Shown: one piece after another, positions 1 to 5,742 of the stretch
How positions within the stretch are numbered: the first letter of the stretch is position 1
Layout of the letters: each line of letters starts with the position of its first letter
Notes under the pieces: generated by a model
Databases searched by the model: none
What the model saw: only the letters and a program-made list of their open reading frames with translations
Told to the model about the DNA's origin: nothing
Assembly (NCBI GenBank): GCA_947058225.1
Contig: CAMSGF010000050.1
Coordinates: 1 to 6,447 of the forward strand
DNA length: 6,447 nt
Direction of reading: 5' to 3'
From: an uncultured Eubacteriaceae bacterium
Lineage (GTDB): Bacteria > Bacillota > Clostridia > Eubacteriales > Anaerofustaceae
Position numbers and translations under genes: made by a program

Positions 1-360
1 TTTATGTGTTTAGTTTTATTACACTTTATTATACTTTCACAAAAAATTTTTTGCTGATTATTTTTTTGTTAATATAAAAACTGTTTCAGTATTTGTATAT
101 GATATTTGATTTTTTAATATACTGCTGTGTTATATATTTTCTTTTTTAATTTTATAAAAGTTAAAGGCTTTCATAAAATTTTTTAAATGTAAAGTATTGA
201 TAAAATAGAATATATTTTAATGTAATTTTAAATGAAAAATATTATTGATGAATATTTCTTTTGTAAATACATTTTAATGATTAATTTTTATTTTACTTTT
301 TTATAACATTTTCTTTGTTTTAGATTTTATAAATTATACATTTTGTTTATTTCCCAAATC
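1..360. other. AT-rich intergenic region, no gene seen
   Basis: G+C is below about 20% through most of this stretch, which consists largely of A and T runs. I see no open reading frame with protein-like composition and a ribosome binding site, no tRNA or riboswitch-like fold, and no convincing hairpin followed by a T tract. It is probably the spacer or leader between an unseen upstream gene and degV. A TTGATA at 197-202 with TGTAAT at 221-226 could pass as a weak promoter, but such matches are expected by chance in DNA this AT-rich. Confidence 0.6.
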
Positions 361-390
361 TTGACATTGTTTATATAAATATACTATGAT
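361..390 (+). promoter_or_regulatory. sigma-A type promoter of the degV gene
   Basis: A perfect -35 TTGACA (361-366) is followed after 18 bases by a -10 TATGAT (385-390), with TACTAT overlapping it. Transcription would start near 397, giving a leader of roughly 28 nt that carries the purine-rich Shine-Dalgarno GGGGA (413-417), 7 bases before the ATG at 425. The position and match make this the best promoter in the first 424 bases. Confidence 0.75.
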
Positions 391-424
391 AGTAAAAAGG
401 TAAAATTAATGTGGGGAAGATATT

Positions 425-1297
425 ATGATAAAAATATTAACAGATTCTACATGTGATTTGAGTGAAGATATAAGAGAAAAATACAATATTGAAATGTATC
501 CTTTAAGCATTTTTTTTGATGGAGATGATACTGAATATTTTGATAAAGTTACAATATCGAACGATGACTTTTTTAATAGGCTTGAAAAGTGCGATGTTCT
601 TCCAAAGACAAGTCAGATATCCGTTCTCGTATTTAAAGAAATATTTGAAGATTTAATGTCTGATGGGAGTGAAATTATAGGAATTTTTATGTCATCAAGC
701 CTAAGCGGTACATATAATAATAGCGAACTTGCTAAAGATATGTTTTCAAAAGAAGTTCAAGAAAAAATACATTTAGTCGATTCAAAAAATGTCACACTGC
801 CGCTTGGACTATTGGTATTGGAGGCAGCAAAGGCGAGAAACAAAGGCAAAAATGTTAAAGAAATTCTTGAAGAAATAGAATATTTGAAAGAAAATATAGT
901 ATTGTTGGCTTTAATTCAAGACTTAAAGTATTTACAAAAAGGCGGCAGACTTTCAGCTACAAACGCAAAAATCGGTTCAACCCTTAATCTTCAGCCTATA
1001 GTAACTCTCGAAGAAGGCGAAGTTATATTAAAGAAACTAATCAGAGGAGAAAAGAAAGCGTTAAAGTATATAAGGGATAATGCGTTAAAGATAGGTATAG
1101 ACTATTCAAGGCCTGTATATGTTAGCAGTGTGCATAATGATGAACTGGCAGATAAGCTTTATGATGTATTATATGAAGATTTAATTAAAGATAAAGTAAA
1201 TGAACTTTATACAAAGACTACAATAGGCTCTGTTGTGGGAACTCACACCGGTCCTAACTGTACGGGAATTATTTTTGTAAAAAAACAAAATAAATAA
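425..1297 (+). CDS. DegV family protein (fatty-acid binding)
   Basis: This 290-residue protein has the full length and layout of the DegV family (PF02645). Known members are two-domain cytosolic proteins that bind a single fatty acid; several act as FakB subunits that present fatty acids to the kinase FakA for phosphorylation. Visible signatures are the N-terminal TDSTCDL (residues 6-12), the TSQ ligand motif (62-64), SSSLSGTY (90-97), the KGGRLS segment (172-177) followed by KIG and LQP (182-191), and the C-terminal GTHTGP (272-277). The ATG at 425 has the Shine-Dalgarno GGGGA at 413-417 and places the first beta strand (MIKILTDST) at the usual point. No fakA-like gene is in the window, so a role in fatty-acid activation is inferred from the family only. 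The gene appears to be transcribed alone. I see no classical terminator directly after it. Confidence 0.93.
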   Translation: MIKILTDSTCDLSEDIREKYNIEMYPLSIFFDGDDTEYFDKVTISNDDFFNRLEKCDVLPKTSQISVLVFKEIFEDLMSDGSEIIGIFMSSSLSGTYNNSELAKDMFSKEVQEKIHLVDSKNVTLPLGLLVLEAAKARNKGKNVKEILEEIEYLKENIVLLALIQDLKYLQKGGRLSATNAKIGSTLNLQPIVTLEEGEVILKKLIRGEKKALKYIRDNALKIGIDYSRPVYVSSVHNDELADKLYDVLYEDLIKDKVNELYTKTTIGSVVGTHTGPNCTGIIFVKKQNK

Positions 1298-1307
1298 AAC
1301 TAATACA

Positions 1308-1356
1308 TTATATTGTTATTTTTTGACATTTAAAATGTCTGAAATGCACAATATAA
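1308..1356. repeat. nested inverted repeat between degV and the 3D gene
   Basis: An outer perfect 9-bp inverted repeat, TTATATTGT (1308-1316) and ACAATATAA (1348-1356), encloses an inner one, GACATT (1325-1330) and AATGTC (1334-1339), with a TAA loop. The right side has no T tract, so it is a poor intrinsic terminator for degV. It lies 25 bases upstream of the next gene's -35 box. A regulator-binding site, an RNA stem or a degenerate repeat are all possible. The symmetry is seen directly; function is unknown. Confidence 0.5.
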
Positions 1357-1381
1357 GCGAAAAATTGGCATATTTTGTAAT

Positions 1382-1410
1382 TTGACTTTTTTTGAAAATT
1401 ATTGTAGTAT
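1382..1410 (+). promoter_or_regulatory. sigma-A type promoter of the DUF348-G5-3D gene
   Basis: The -35 TTGACT (1382-1387) and -10 TAGTAT (1405-1410) are separated by exactly 17 bases. Transcription would start near 1417, leaving a leader of about 28 nt with the Shine-Dalgarno AGAAGG at 1432-1437, 7 bases before the ATG at 1445. The promoter explains why the open frame appears to extend upstream to a TTG at 1382: that TTG is the -35 box, not a start codon. Confidence 0.8.
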
Positions 1411-1444
1411 GATAAAACAATTTGAAAATAAAGAAGGTTTAGGT

Positions 1445-2470
1445 ATGTCTTTTTTTAGGGAACATATAAAAACAAATAAAATATTTTTTTGTTGCATCGC
1501 TTTTATATTGGCATTTTTTGTGGGGCTTGCTATATTTGTAAAAAGTGCAAGTGTAAATATAAGCATAAATACACCTGATGACACCGTAAAAGTTACGACT
1601 ATAGGAAATCCTACGACAGCAGAAGTTTTGGCAAAGGCAGATATCGAACTCAATGCGTACGATTATACGGATGTTGCACTGGATGAAAAGCTTGAAAGTG
1701 GCGATGAAGTAACCGTCACAAGAGCAAAAAGCATTATGGTCACAGATACTAAAAAAACCGTTGCGATAAAAACGGCTCTAACCAGTGAAACTGATATAAT
1801 GGAGCAGGCGGGTTTTAATCTCGATGATGACGATACCGTTCAGTATATGAATAAAGAAGGTCTTAGCTTTTATGCTCATCTAAAGAAAAATCAAAAATTA
1901 ATCTACGAAGAGGACCCGATTAAGTATAAGACGGTTTATAAAAAGGTTGCTACTTTAGGCGGAGCGGAAGAAAAGGTGACACAGGATGGGAAAAACGGAA
2001 AGATAAAGTACATTAAAATAGTTACATATGGAAAAGACAAAAAAGCAAAATCATCAAAAACGCTTTATAAAAAGGTTGCGAGTAAACCAAAAAATAAAAT
2101 TGTTCAGGTTGCGGAAGATGCAAAAATAATATACACAGGAAGCGGAAGCGCTCCAAAGAAGTATTCGCAAAAAATAAGCGTTGTGGCAACGGGATACTGT
2201 CCATGTGCACAGTGCTGCGGGAAGTCTACCGGCATAACCGCAAGCGGAGCGAGGGCAACAGCAGGAAGAACCGTTGCGGCGTGGTCCGGGCTTAGCTTTG
2301 GGACTCAGGTTTATTTCCCGTATTTCTCTGTAAATGGAAACGGAGGGGTATTTACGGTTGAGGACAGAGGGGGAGCTATCACCGGAAACAGAATTGATAT
2401 ATTCTTCTCTTCTCATTCGCAGGCTTTAAGCTTTGGGAGAAGAACACTTGAATGTTATATATTAAAGTAA
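1445..2470 (+). CDS. membrane-anchored DUF348-G5-3D cell-wall protein (YabE-like)
   Basis: This 341-residue protein has one N-terminal membrane segment (about residues 12-32). Two DUF348-like repeats follow (about 37-93 and 95-152), then a G5 domain (about 157-223), a short Gly/Ser linker and a C-terminal 3D domain (about 244-340). That is the architecture of Bacillus YabE and related Rpf/Sps-type proteins, whose 3D domain resembles the MltA-type lytic transglycosylase fold. A peptidoglycan-cleaving or remodelling role outside the membrane is therefore likely. The 3D domain has a four-Cys cluster (C252, C254, C257, C258 in YCPCAQCCGK) and the EDRGGAITGNRID block with D307 and D318. The position where many 3D domains have VAVDP reads VAAWS here, so one signature Asp is absent. 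The G5 domain contains two copies of YKKVA, from an exact 16-base direct repeat (1935-1950, 2064-2079). I chose the ATG at 1445 because AGAAGG lies 7 bases upstream; the earlier ATG at 1409 overlaps the -10 box. Confidence 0.88.
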   Translation: MSFFREHIKTNKIFFCCIAFILAFFVGLAIFVKSASVNISINTPDDTVKVTTIGNPTTAEVLAKADIELNAYDYTDVALDEKLESGDEVTVTRAKSIMVTDTKKTVAIKTALTSETDIMEQAGFNLDDDDTVQYMNKEGLSFYAHLKKNQKLIYEEDPIKYKTVYKKVATLGGAEEKVTQDGKNGKIKYIKIVTYGKDKKAKSSKTLYKKVASKPKNKIVQVAEDAKIIYTGSGSAPKKYSQKISVVATGYCPCAQCCGKSTGITASGARATAGRTVAAWSGLSFGTQVYFPYFSVNGNGGVFTVEDRGGAITGNRIDIFFSSHSQALSFGRRTLECYILK

Positions 2471-2498
2471 AATTATATAAAATTGTTATATTGATATG

Positions 2499-2628
2499 TG
2501 GGGCAGGCGGCGGCTTTGAAAAAGAGGACATTTTAAAAATAAATTTTTAAAATGTCCTCTTTTTCAAAGTTCAGGCGATTTATCGCCTGTCAGTGAAGTG
2601 CGCTGCACTTCACCCGCCGCCTGCCCCA
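2499..2628. repeat. 130-nt cloverleaf-forming intergenic element
   Basis: A perfect 15-bp outer stem (TGGGGCAGGCGGCGG, 2499-2513, with its complement at 2614-2628) encloses three perfect hairpins. Arm A is 26 bp with a TAAA loop (2514-2539 with 2544-2569). Arm B is 7 bp with a TTTA loop (2572-2578 with 2583-2589). Arm C is 9 bp with a GCT loop (2593-2601 with 2605-2613). Only 2 and 3 unpaired bases separate the arms, and none lie between the outer stem and arms A or C, so nearly every base is paired. The GC-rich outer stem contrasts with the AT-rich surroundings. It lies between convergent genes. It could be a non-autonomous mobile or dispersed palindromic element (MITE/REP type), a structured RNA, or an elaborate terminator. 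No transposase or target duplication is visible. The pairing is certain; identity is unknown. Confidence 0.85.
2519..2564. terminator. bidirectional intrinsic terminator (arm A of the cloverleaf)
   Basis: Within the long arm, GAGGAC (from 2524) pairs with GTCCTC (to 2559). It is followed by five T on the + strand (2560-2564) and, read from the other side, by five T on the - strand (2519-2523). This symmetric A-stem-T arrangement would stop + transcripts from the 3D-domain gene and - transcripts from spoIIQ, which converge here. Stem length is unusual: the perfect pairing continues outward through the T tracts to 26 bp, so part of the U tract could be sequestered in the RNA. Confidence 0.7.
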
Positions 2629-2696
2629 ACCCACCTCACACCAACCCCTCACAACTCACCCATCAACATTAAACACTTAAACCTACACCTCATATT
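2624..2696. other. 73-base C-rich tract with no G on the + strand
   Basis: From 2624 to 2696 the + strand contains no G at all, and 34 of the 73 bases are C. The complementary strand is therefore G-rich and C-free. The tract starts in the last bases of the cloverleaf's outer stem and ends just before CCCGGG (2698-2703). As + RNA it would be unstructured and C-rich, the profile of a Rho-utilisation (rut) site. As - strand it carries runs of three or four G that could support a loose G-quadruplex. It holds no gene. Function is inferred only from composition. Confidence 0.6.
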
Positions 2697-2722
2697 GCCC
2701 GGGAAATAATCCCTTTATTAAA

Positions 2723-3481
2723 TTATTTAAGATATTTTTTAGGGTCAATATATTTTTTACCTTGTTTCATCTCAAAATGGACGTGATAATCTTCTGCAAT
2801 TTCATAAGATGCTGAATTTGACACCTCGCCTATGGTATCCCCTTTTTTAACAGTGTCACCCTTTTTTGCAAGACCTCTTTTGTTAAGATTCGAATATACG
2901 GAATATATGTTTCCTGAATGCCTTATTATCACAGTATATCCAACCTTTTCATCTTTATATGATTTTACTACTTCACCTTCAAAAACCGCTTTTACATTTT
3001 CGCCTTTTTTAGCACTAAAATCTATCCCCGTATGGTCGGAACGATACTCCTCAAATGTCACAGAATACACAGGTTCTTTGTTGTAGCTGTAGTCCATTAT
3101 TATTTCTTCACTTTCTACCGGATAAATTATTCCAGACAAATCTACACTTTCTGAAGCCATTGTAGTCTTTGTCTTTTCAGTTTCACTTGCTTGTTCTTTA
3201 TCTTCGCTTTTTTTACTGCTTTTTTCACTATTATCCTTTTTCTCGTCGCTTGTAATACTCATCGTGTCTTTCTCGTTTGGATTATCATTTTTTTTCGTGC
3301 TTTTTTTATTTTCGGCAACTCTTGGCATAACAGTATTTACTTTTGAACTTTTTGTATTATTATCCAAAAATAAATTTGATGCAAGAACTCCCACGATTAA
3401 GGTTATACTGACTATAACACACATAGTAGATAAAATATTTTCCTTTGGTCTTTTCTTATATCTTAGTTTCTTTTTCAACAT
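2723..3481 (-). CDS. spoIIQ: SpoIIQ-like M23-fold sporulation protein
   Basis: This 252-residue protein has a positively charged N-terminus, one membrane segment (about residues 17-39), a Lys/Ser/Glu/Asp-rich linker (about 42-112) and a C-terminal M23/LytM domain (about 115-252). It directly follows spoIID on the same strand, the arrangement in Clostridioides difficile, which together with size and topology identifies it as SpoIIQ rather than a general endopeptidase. SpoIIQ sits in the forespore membrane and joins mother-cell SpoIIIAH to form the channel needed for engulfment and late forespore gene expression. The zinc ligands of an M23 enzyme are all present: H150 and D154 in HTGID, and H235 in HVH; the catalytic-type H233 is also there. 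The second catalytic His, expected in a YxHL motif, is Asn198 (YSNL), so hydrolysis may be impaired. The ATG at 3481 has GAGGTG 5 bases upstream. A sigma-F/G-type promoter lies in front of it. Confidence 0.82.
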   Translation of the reverse strand: MLKKKLRYKKRPKENILSTMCVIVSITLIVGVLASNLFLDNNTKSSKVNTVMPRVAENKKSTKKNDNPNEKDTMSITSDEKKDNSEKSSKKSEDKEQASETEKTKTTMASESVDLSGIIYPVESEEIIMDYSYNKEPVYSVTFEEYRSDHTGIDFSAKKGENVKAVFEGEVVKSYKDEKVGYTVIIRHSGNIYSVYSNLNKRGLAKKGDTVKKGDTIGEVSNSASYEIAEDYHVHFEMKQGKKYIDPKKYLK

Positions 3482-3510
3482 ATCGACACCTCATACAAAT
3501 TTTATAACGA

Positions 3511-3540
3511 TATTATTGACAAGTGTTTATTCTTTTATAC
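3511..3540 (-). promoter_or_regulatory. sigma-F/sigma-G type promoter of spoIIQ
   Basis: Read on the - strand, GTATA (3540-3536) is followed after exactly 15 bases by GTCAATAATA (3520-3511). This matches the Bacillus forespore consensus GywTA, then GgnrAnAnTw, at every position except the second G of the -10. The -35 lies inside the last codons of spoIID and the -10 in the 45-base gap. Transcription would start near 3504, ahead of the GAGGTG ribosome binding site. The match fits spoIIQ being controlled by sigma-F in B. subtilis and C. difficile. It was found by eye; its activity is inferred. Confidence 0.65.
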
Positions 3541-4507
3541 TTTTTATATAAACTCCCGTATAATATTTTTTTATAATATCTTTGTATTTGTATCTCTTTT
3601 TTGCATATCCGTTTGCTCCGTACTGACTAAGCCCGACTCCATGCCCAAACCCATTCGTATAAATCACTATGGAATTTAATTTTTCTTTTATACCCACGAT
3701 AAATGAAGATTTTAACCCAAACATCTCCCTAAATTCTTTCCCTGAAATTATCTTATCTCCAACCTTTATCTCTTTTGCTCTTTTCCCTTTTGTTTTTGAA
3801 AGTATCTTTATATTAAACCCGTTAAATTTAATGTCGGGATATTTCTTTTTTAATTTGTTTTTAAAATCACTTTTTAAAATAACGTTTTTATAATTCATAT
3901 AAATATCTTCTTCATACGGACTTTCAACAGAACGCAAATATTCATACCTCTCGTCAAAATAATCTTCACTGTTTTCCGTCACCCCTCCGCTTGCTGAAAA
4001 ATAAAGCGGCTCGATTATCTTTTGATTGTAAAATATAACCTCGTTTCTTGTTTCATCCACCGCATCATCTATCTTGTTATTTAATAAAAGTATAGAAAGA
4101 ATATTCGTGTTGCATTCCCCTCCCAAATCTCTTATTAAATCTTTCTTTTTTAAAAACGCCTGACAGCATTTTGAATCTGTGCAGACTTCGTATGAAGGAT
4201 GAGATGGGTTTGAATTATTAAATAAGCTGCTTCTTCTTAATGTATAAGTCCTTGCCAAAACAGATTGAGCCTTGAGTGCCTCCTTGTTAAAATAACAGGG
4301 CATCTCCTTTTTTACGACATTTTTAACATATTCTTCAAACTGCATTTTTATTACCTTATTATTTTCCTTATCCAATATGTTTATGTATATATCATTGTCG
4401 AACATATCGTGCTTTGGAACCATTTTTTGATAATATAATGAAATAATAAGGGGCAGTATAAATATAATAAAGATTGTAATTAAAATATATTTAAAAATAG
4501 CTTTCAT
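3527..4507 (-). CDS. spoIID: stage II sporulation protein D, lytic transglycosylase
   Basis: SpoIID cleaves the glycan strands of septal peptidoglycan as part of the mother-cell SpoIIDMP complex that drives engulfment. This 326-residue protein has an N-terminal membrane anchor (about residues 4-26) and the SpoIID domain. Key features are the catalytic Glu68 in KKEMP, followed by EALKAQSVLARTYTL (76-90); the zinc-type trio H103, C109 and C115 (HPSYEVCTDSKCC), with the same 6-and-6 residue spacing as the site described in C. difficile SpoIID; SASGGVTENSEDYF (171-184); and GFGHGVGLSQYGANGYAK (286-303). Length and motif order are normal for the family. The ATG at 4507 is the only start that keeps the anchor, since an in-frame TAA lies three codons upstream. 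No Shine-Dalgarno is visible, and a TATAAT ends only 6 bases before the ATG. It is followed 45 bases later by spoIIQ and is divergent from prfA. Confidence 0.95.
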   Translation of the reverse strand: MKAIFKYILITIFIIFILPLIISLYYQKMVPKHDMFDNDIYINILDKENNKVIKMQFEEYVKNVVKKEMPCYFNKEALKAQSVLARTYTLRRSSLFNNSNPSHPSYEVCTDSKCCQAFLKKKDLIRDLGGECNTNILSILLLNNKIDDAVDETRNEVIFYNQKIIEPLYFSASGGVTENSEDYFDERYEYLRSVESPYEEDIYMNYKNVILKSDFKNKLKKKYPDIKFNGFNIKILSKTKGKRAKEIKVGDKIISGKEFREMFGLKSSFIVGIKEKLNSIVIYTNGFGHGVGLSQYGANGYAKKRYKYKDIIKKYYTGVYIKSIKE

Positions 4508-4513
4508 ACTTAA

Positions 4514-4542
4514 ATTATATTTTTATCTTATTAAAAAAATAC
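4514..4542 (-). promoter_or_regulatory. candidate promoter of spoIID, near-leaderless
   Basis: On the - strand, AATATAAT (4521-4514) resembles the sigma-E -10 cATAcanT at six of eight positions. It also contains a perfect sigma-A -10, TATAAT. GTATTTT (4542-4536) lies 14 bases upstream and matches the sigma-E -35 KMATATT at five of seven positions. As a sigma-A -35, GTATTT is poor. Sigma-E control would suit a mother-cell gene. Either way, initiation would fall at or very close to the A of the ATG at 4507. The DNA is so AT-rich that chance matches are likely. Confidence 0.35.
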
Positions 4543-4571
4543 TTTTAATAATCGTTTGTTTAGTGTATAAT
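4543..4571 (+). promoter_or_regulatory. likely prfA promoter
   Basis: A perfect -10, TATAAT (4566-4571), preceded directly by TG, lies 26 bases before the prfA ATG. The best-placed -35, TTTTAA (4543-4548, 17-base spacer), is poor. Transcription would start near 4578, just ahead of the AAAGGAG ribosome binding site (4581-4587). This intergenic gap of 90 bases must serve both divergent genes. Confidence 0.45.
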
Positions 4572-4597
4572 TTTTTTTACAAAGGAGAAAAAGGAAA

Positions 4598-5659
4598 ATG
4601 TTAGAAAAGCTTGAATCAATCGAAAAGAGATTTGAACAGATTAATCTTGAAATCACCGACCCAAAGGTGATGGAAAATCATGAAAAATATACTGAATTAT
4701 TAAAAGAACATTCATCCCTTGAACCTATTATAAAAGCGTTTGAGGAATACAAAGATGTAACTAATCAGCTTGCATCAAACAAGGAGATGCTTTCTGATTT
4801 AGATGACGATGATTTTAAGGAAATGGTGCTTGAAGATATATCATCCCTTGAAAAGAGAGAAGAAGAATTAAATTCGCAGATAAAAATACTTCTTCTTCCA
4901 AAAGACCCTAATGACGATAAAAACGTTATAGTTGAAATAAGGGCGGGGGTTGGCGGAGATGAAGCCGCACTTTTTGCGGGGGACCTCCTTAGAATGTATA
5001 TGAGATATGCGGAGAGAAACAACTGGAAAGTCGATATGTTAAGCTCAAATGAAATAGGCATTGGCGGTTATAAGGAAGCGATATTTTCAATAGAAGGGCA
5101 TGGTGCATATTCAAGGCTTAAATACGAAAGCGGAACGCACAGGGTTCAAAGAATCCCGGAAACCGAATCGAGCGGAAGAATTCACACATCTGCAATAACC
5201 GTTGCCGTTCTTCCGGAAGCAGAAGACGTTGAAGTAAACATAGACCAAAACGACCTTCGTATTGATGTATATCGTTCGAGCGGAAACGGAGGACAAAGTG
5301 TAAACACAACCGATTCAGCCGTTAGAATTACACACGAACCGTCCGGAATAGTCGTAGCGTGTCAGGATGAGAAATCACAACTTAAAAATAAGGAAAAAGC
5401 ACTTAAAATCTTAAAGGCGAGAATTTTTGAAATAGAAATGAAAAAACAGCAGGAATCTATCGCACAGAACAGAAAGAGTCAGGTAGGAACAGGGGACAGA
5501 AGTGCGAAGATAAGGACTTATAATTTCCCTCAAAGCAGGGTAACAGACCACAGAATAGGACTTACACTCTATAAATTAAATGATATTTTGGACGGGGATA
5601 TAGACGATTTTATAGATGCACTTATTTTAGCAGACCAGGCCGAACAAATGGGAGCATAA
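4598..5659 (+). CDS. prfA: peptide chain release factor 1
   Basis: RF1 recognises UAA and UAG in the ribosomal A site and triggers hydrolysis of peptidyl-tRNA. The 353-residue length is normal. An N-terminal helical domain (about residues 1-100) is followed by the decoding domain with the RF1-type PxT anticodon-like motif, here PET (187-189, within [14 protein letters not shown]). RF2 would have SPF at that point. The catalytic GGQ is at 231-233 in [12 protein letters not shown], and the C-terminal helical region carries the usual [23 protein letters not shown] block (residues 290-312). The ATG at 4598 has AAAGGAG at 4581-4587, with AAGG closer in at 4591-4594. In many Firmicutes, prfA is paired with the RF methyltransferase gene prmC; here it stands alone between spoIID and a CmpB-like gene, so the enzyme that modifies its GGQ glutamine must be encoded elsewhere. 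Confidence 0.97.
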   Translation: MLEKLESIEKRFEQINLEITDPKVMENHEKYTELLKEHSSLEPIIKAFEEYKDVTNQLASNKEMLSDLDDDDFKEMVLEDISSLEKREEELNSQIKILLLPKDPNDDKNVIVEIRAGVGGDEAALFAGDLLRMYMRYAERNNWKVDMLSSNEIGIGGYKEAIFSIEGHGAYSRLKYESGTHRVQRIPETESSGRIHTSAITVAVLPEAEDVEVNIDQNDLRIDVYRSSGNGGQSVNTTDSAVRITHEPSGIVVACQDEKSQLKNKEKALKILKARIFEIEMKKQQESIAQNRKSQVGTGDRSAKIRTYNFPQSRVTDHRIGLTLYKLNDILDGDIDDFIDALILADQAEQMGA

Positions 5660-5693
5660 TAAACAAATCAATTTAATACAACATAAAGTACTA

Positions 5694-5723
5694 TTTTGTT
5701 ACTCATAACAAAAAATATATAAA
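5694..5723 (+). promoter_or_regulatory. stem-loop and weak promoter-like sites after prfA
   Basis: TTTTGTTA (5694-5701) and TAACAAAA (5706-5713) form a perfect 8-bp stem with a CTCA loop. It is AT-rich and followed by A rather than T, so it is a poor terminator for prfA. TTGTTA (5696-5701), 16 bases, then TATAAA (5718-5723) could be a weak sigma-A promoter for the next gene. Neither is strong. Cotranscription of prfA with the downstream gene across the 83-base gap is equally possible. Confidence 0.3.
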
Positions 5724-5742
5724 CAAGCAAAGGAAGTTAAAT

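Noticed and set aside
1323..1352. TTGACA at 1323-1328 with CACAAT at 1347-1352 as another promoter for the 3D-domain gene
   Set aside because: The -10 is poor and the TTGACA is part of the nested inverted repeat; the pair at 1382-1410 is far better placed and spaced.
1935..2079. Exact 16-base direct repeat (1935-1950 and 2064-2079)
   Set aside because: Both copies encode YKKVA in the same frame, 43 residues apart, within the G5 domain, so internal domain symmetry explains them better than a DNA-level element.
2054..2416. 120-codon - strand open frame inside the 3D-domain gene
   Set aside because: It is antisense to a gene with clear domain matches, has a Cys/Arg-rich composition unlike a real protein and no supporting ribosome binding site.
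2499..2628. CRISPR array or tRNA-like gene
   Set aside because: There are no regularly spaced direct repeats, and despite the cloverleaf shape the arm lengths, loops and absence of a T-loop or CCA end do not fit a tRNA.
5111..5309. Two short - strand frames inside prfA
   Set aside because: They lie antisense to the highly conserved GGQ region of RF1 and have no protein-like features or ribosome binding sites.
5694..5713. 8-bp stem-loop as a strong prfA terminator
   Set aside because: It has only one G/C pair and is followed by A residues rather than a T tract.
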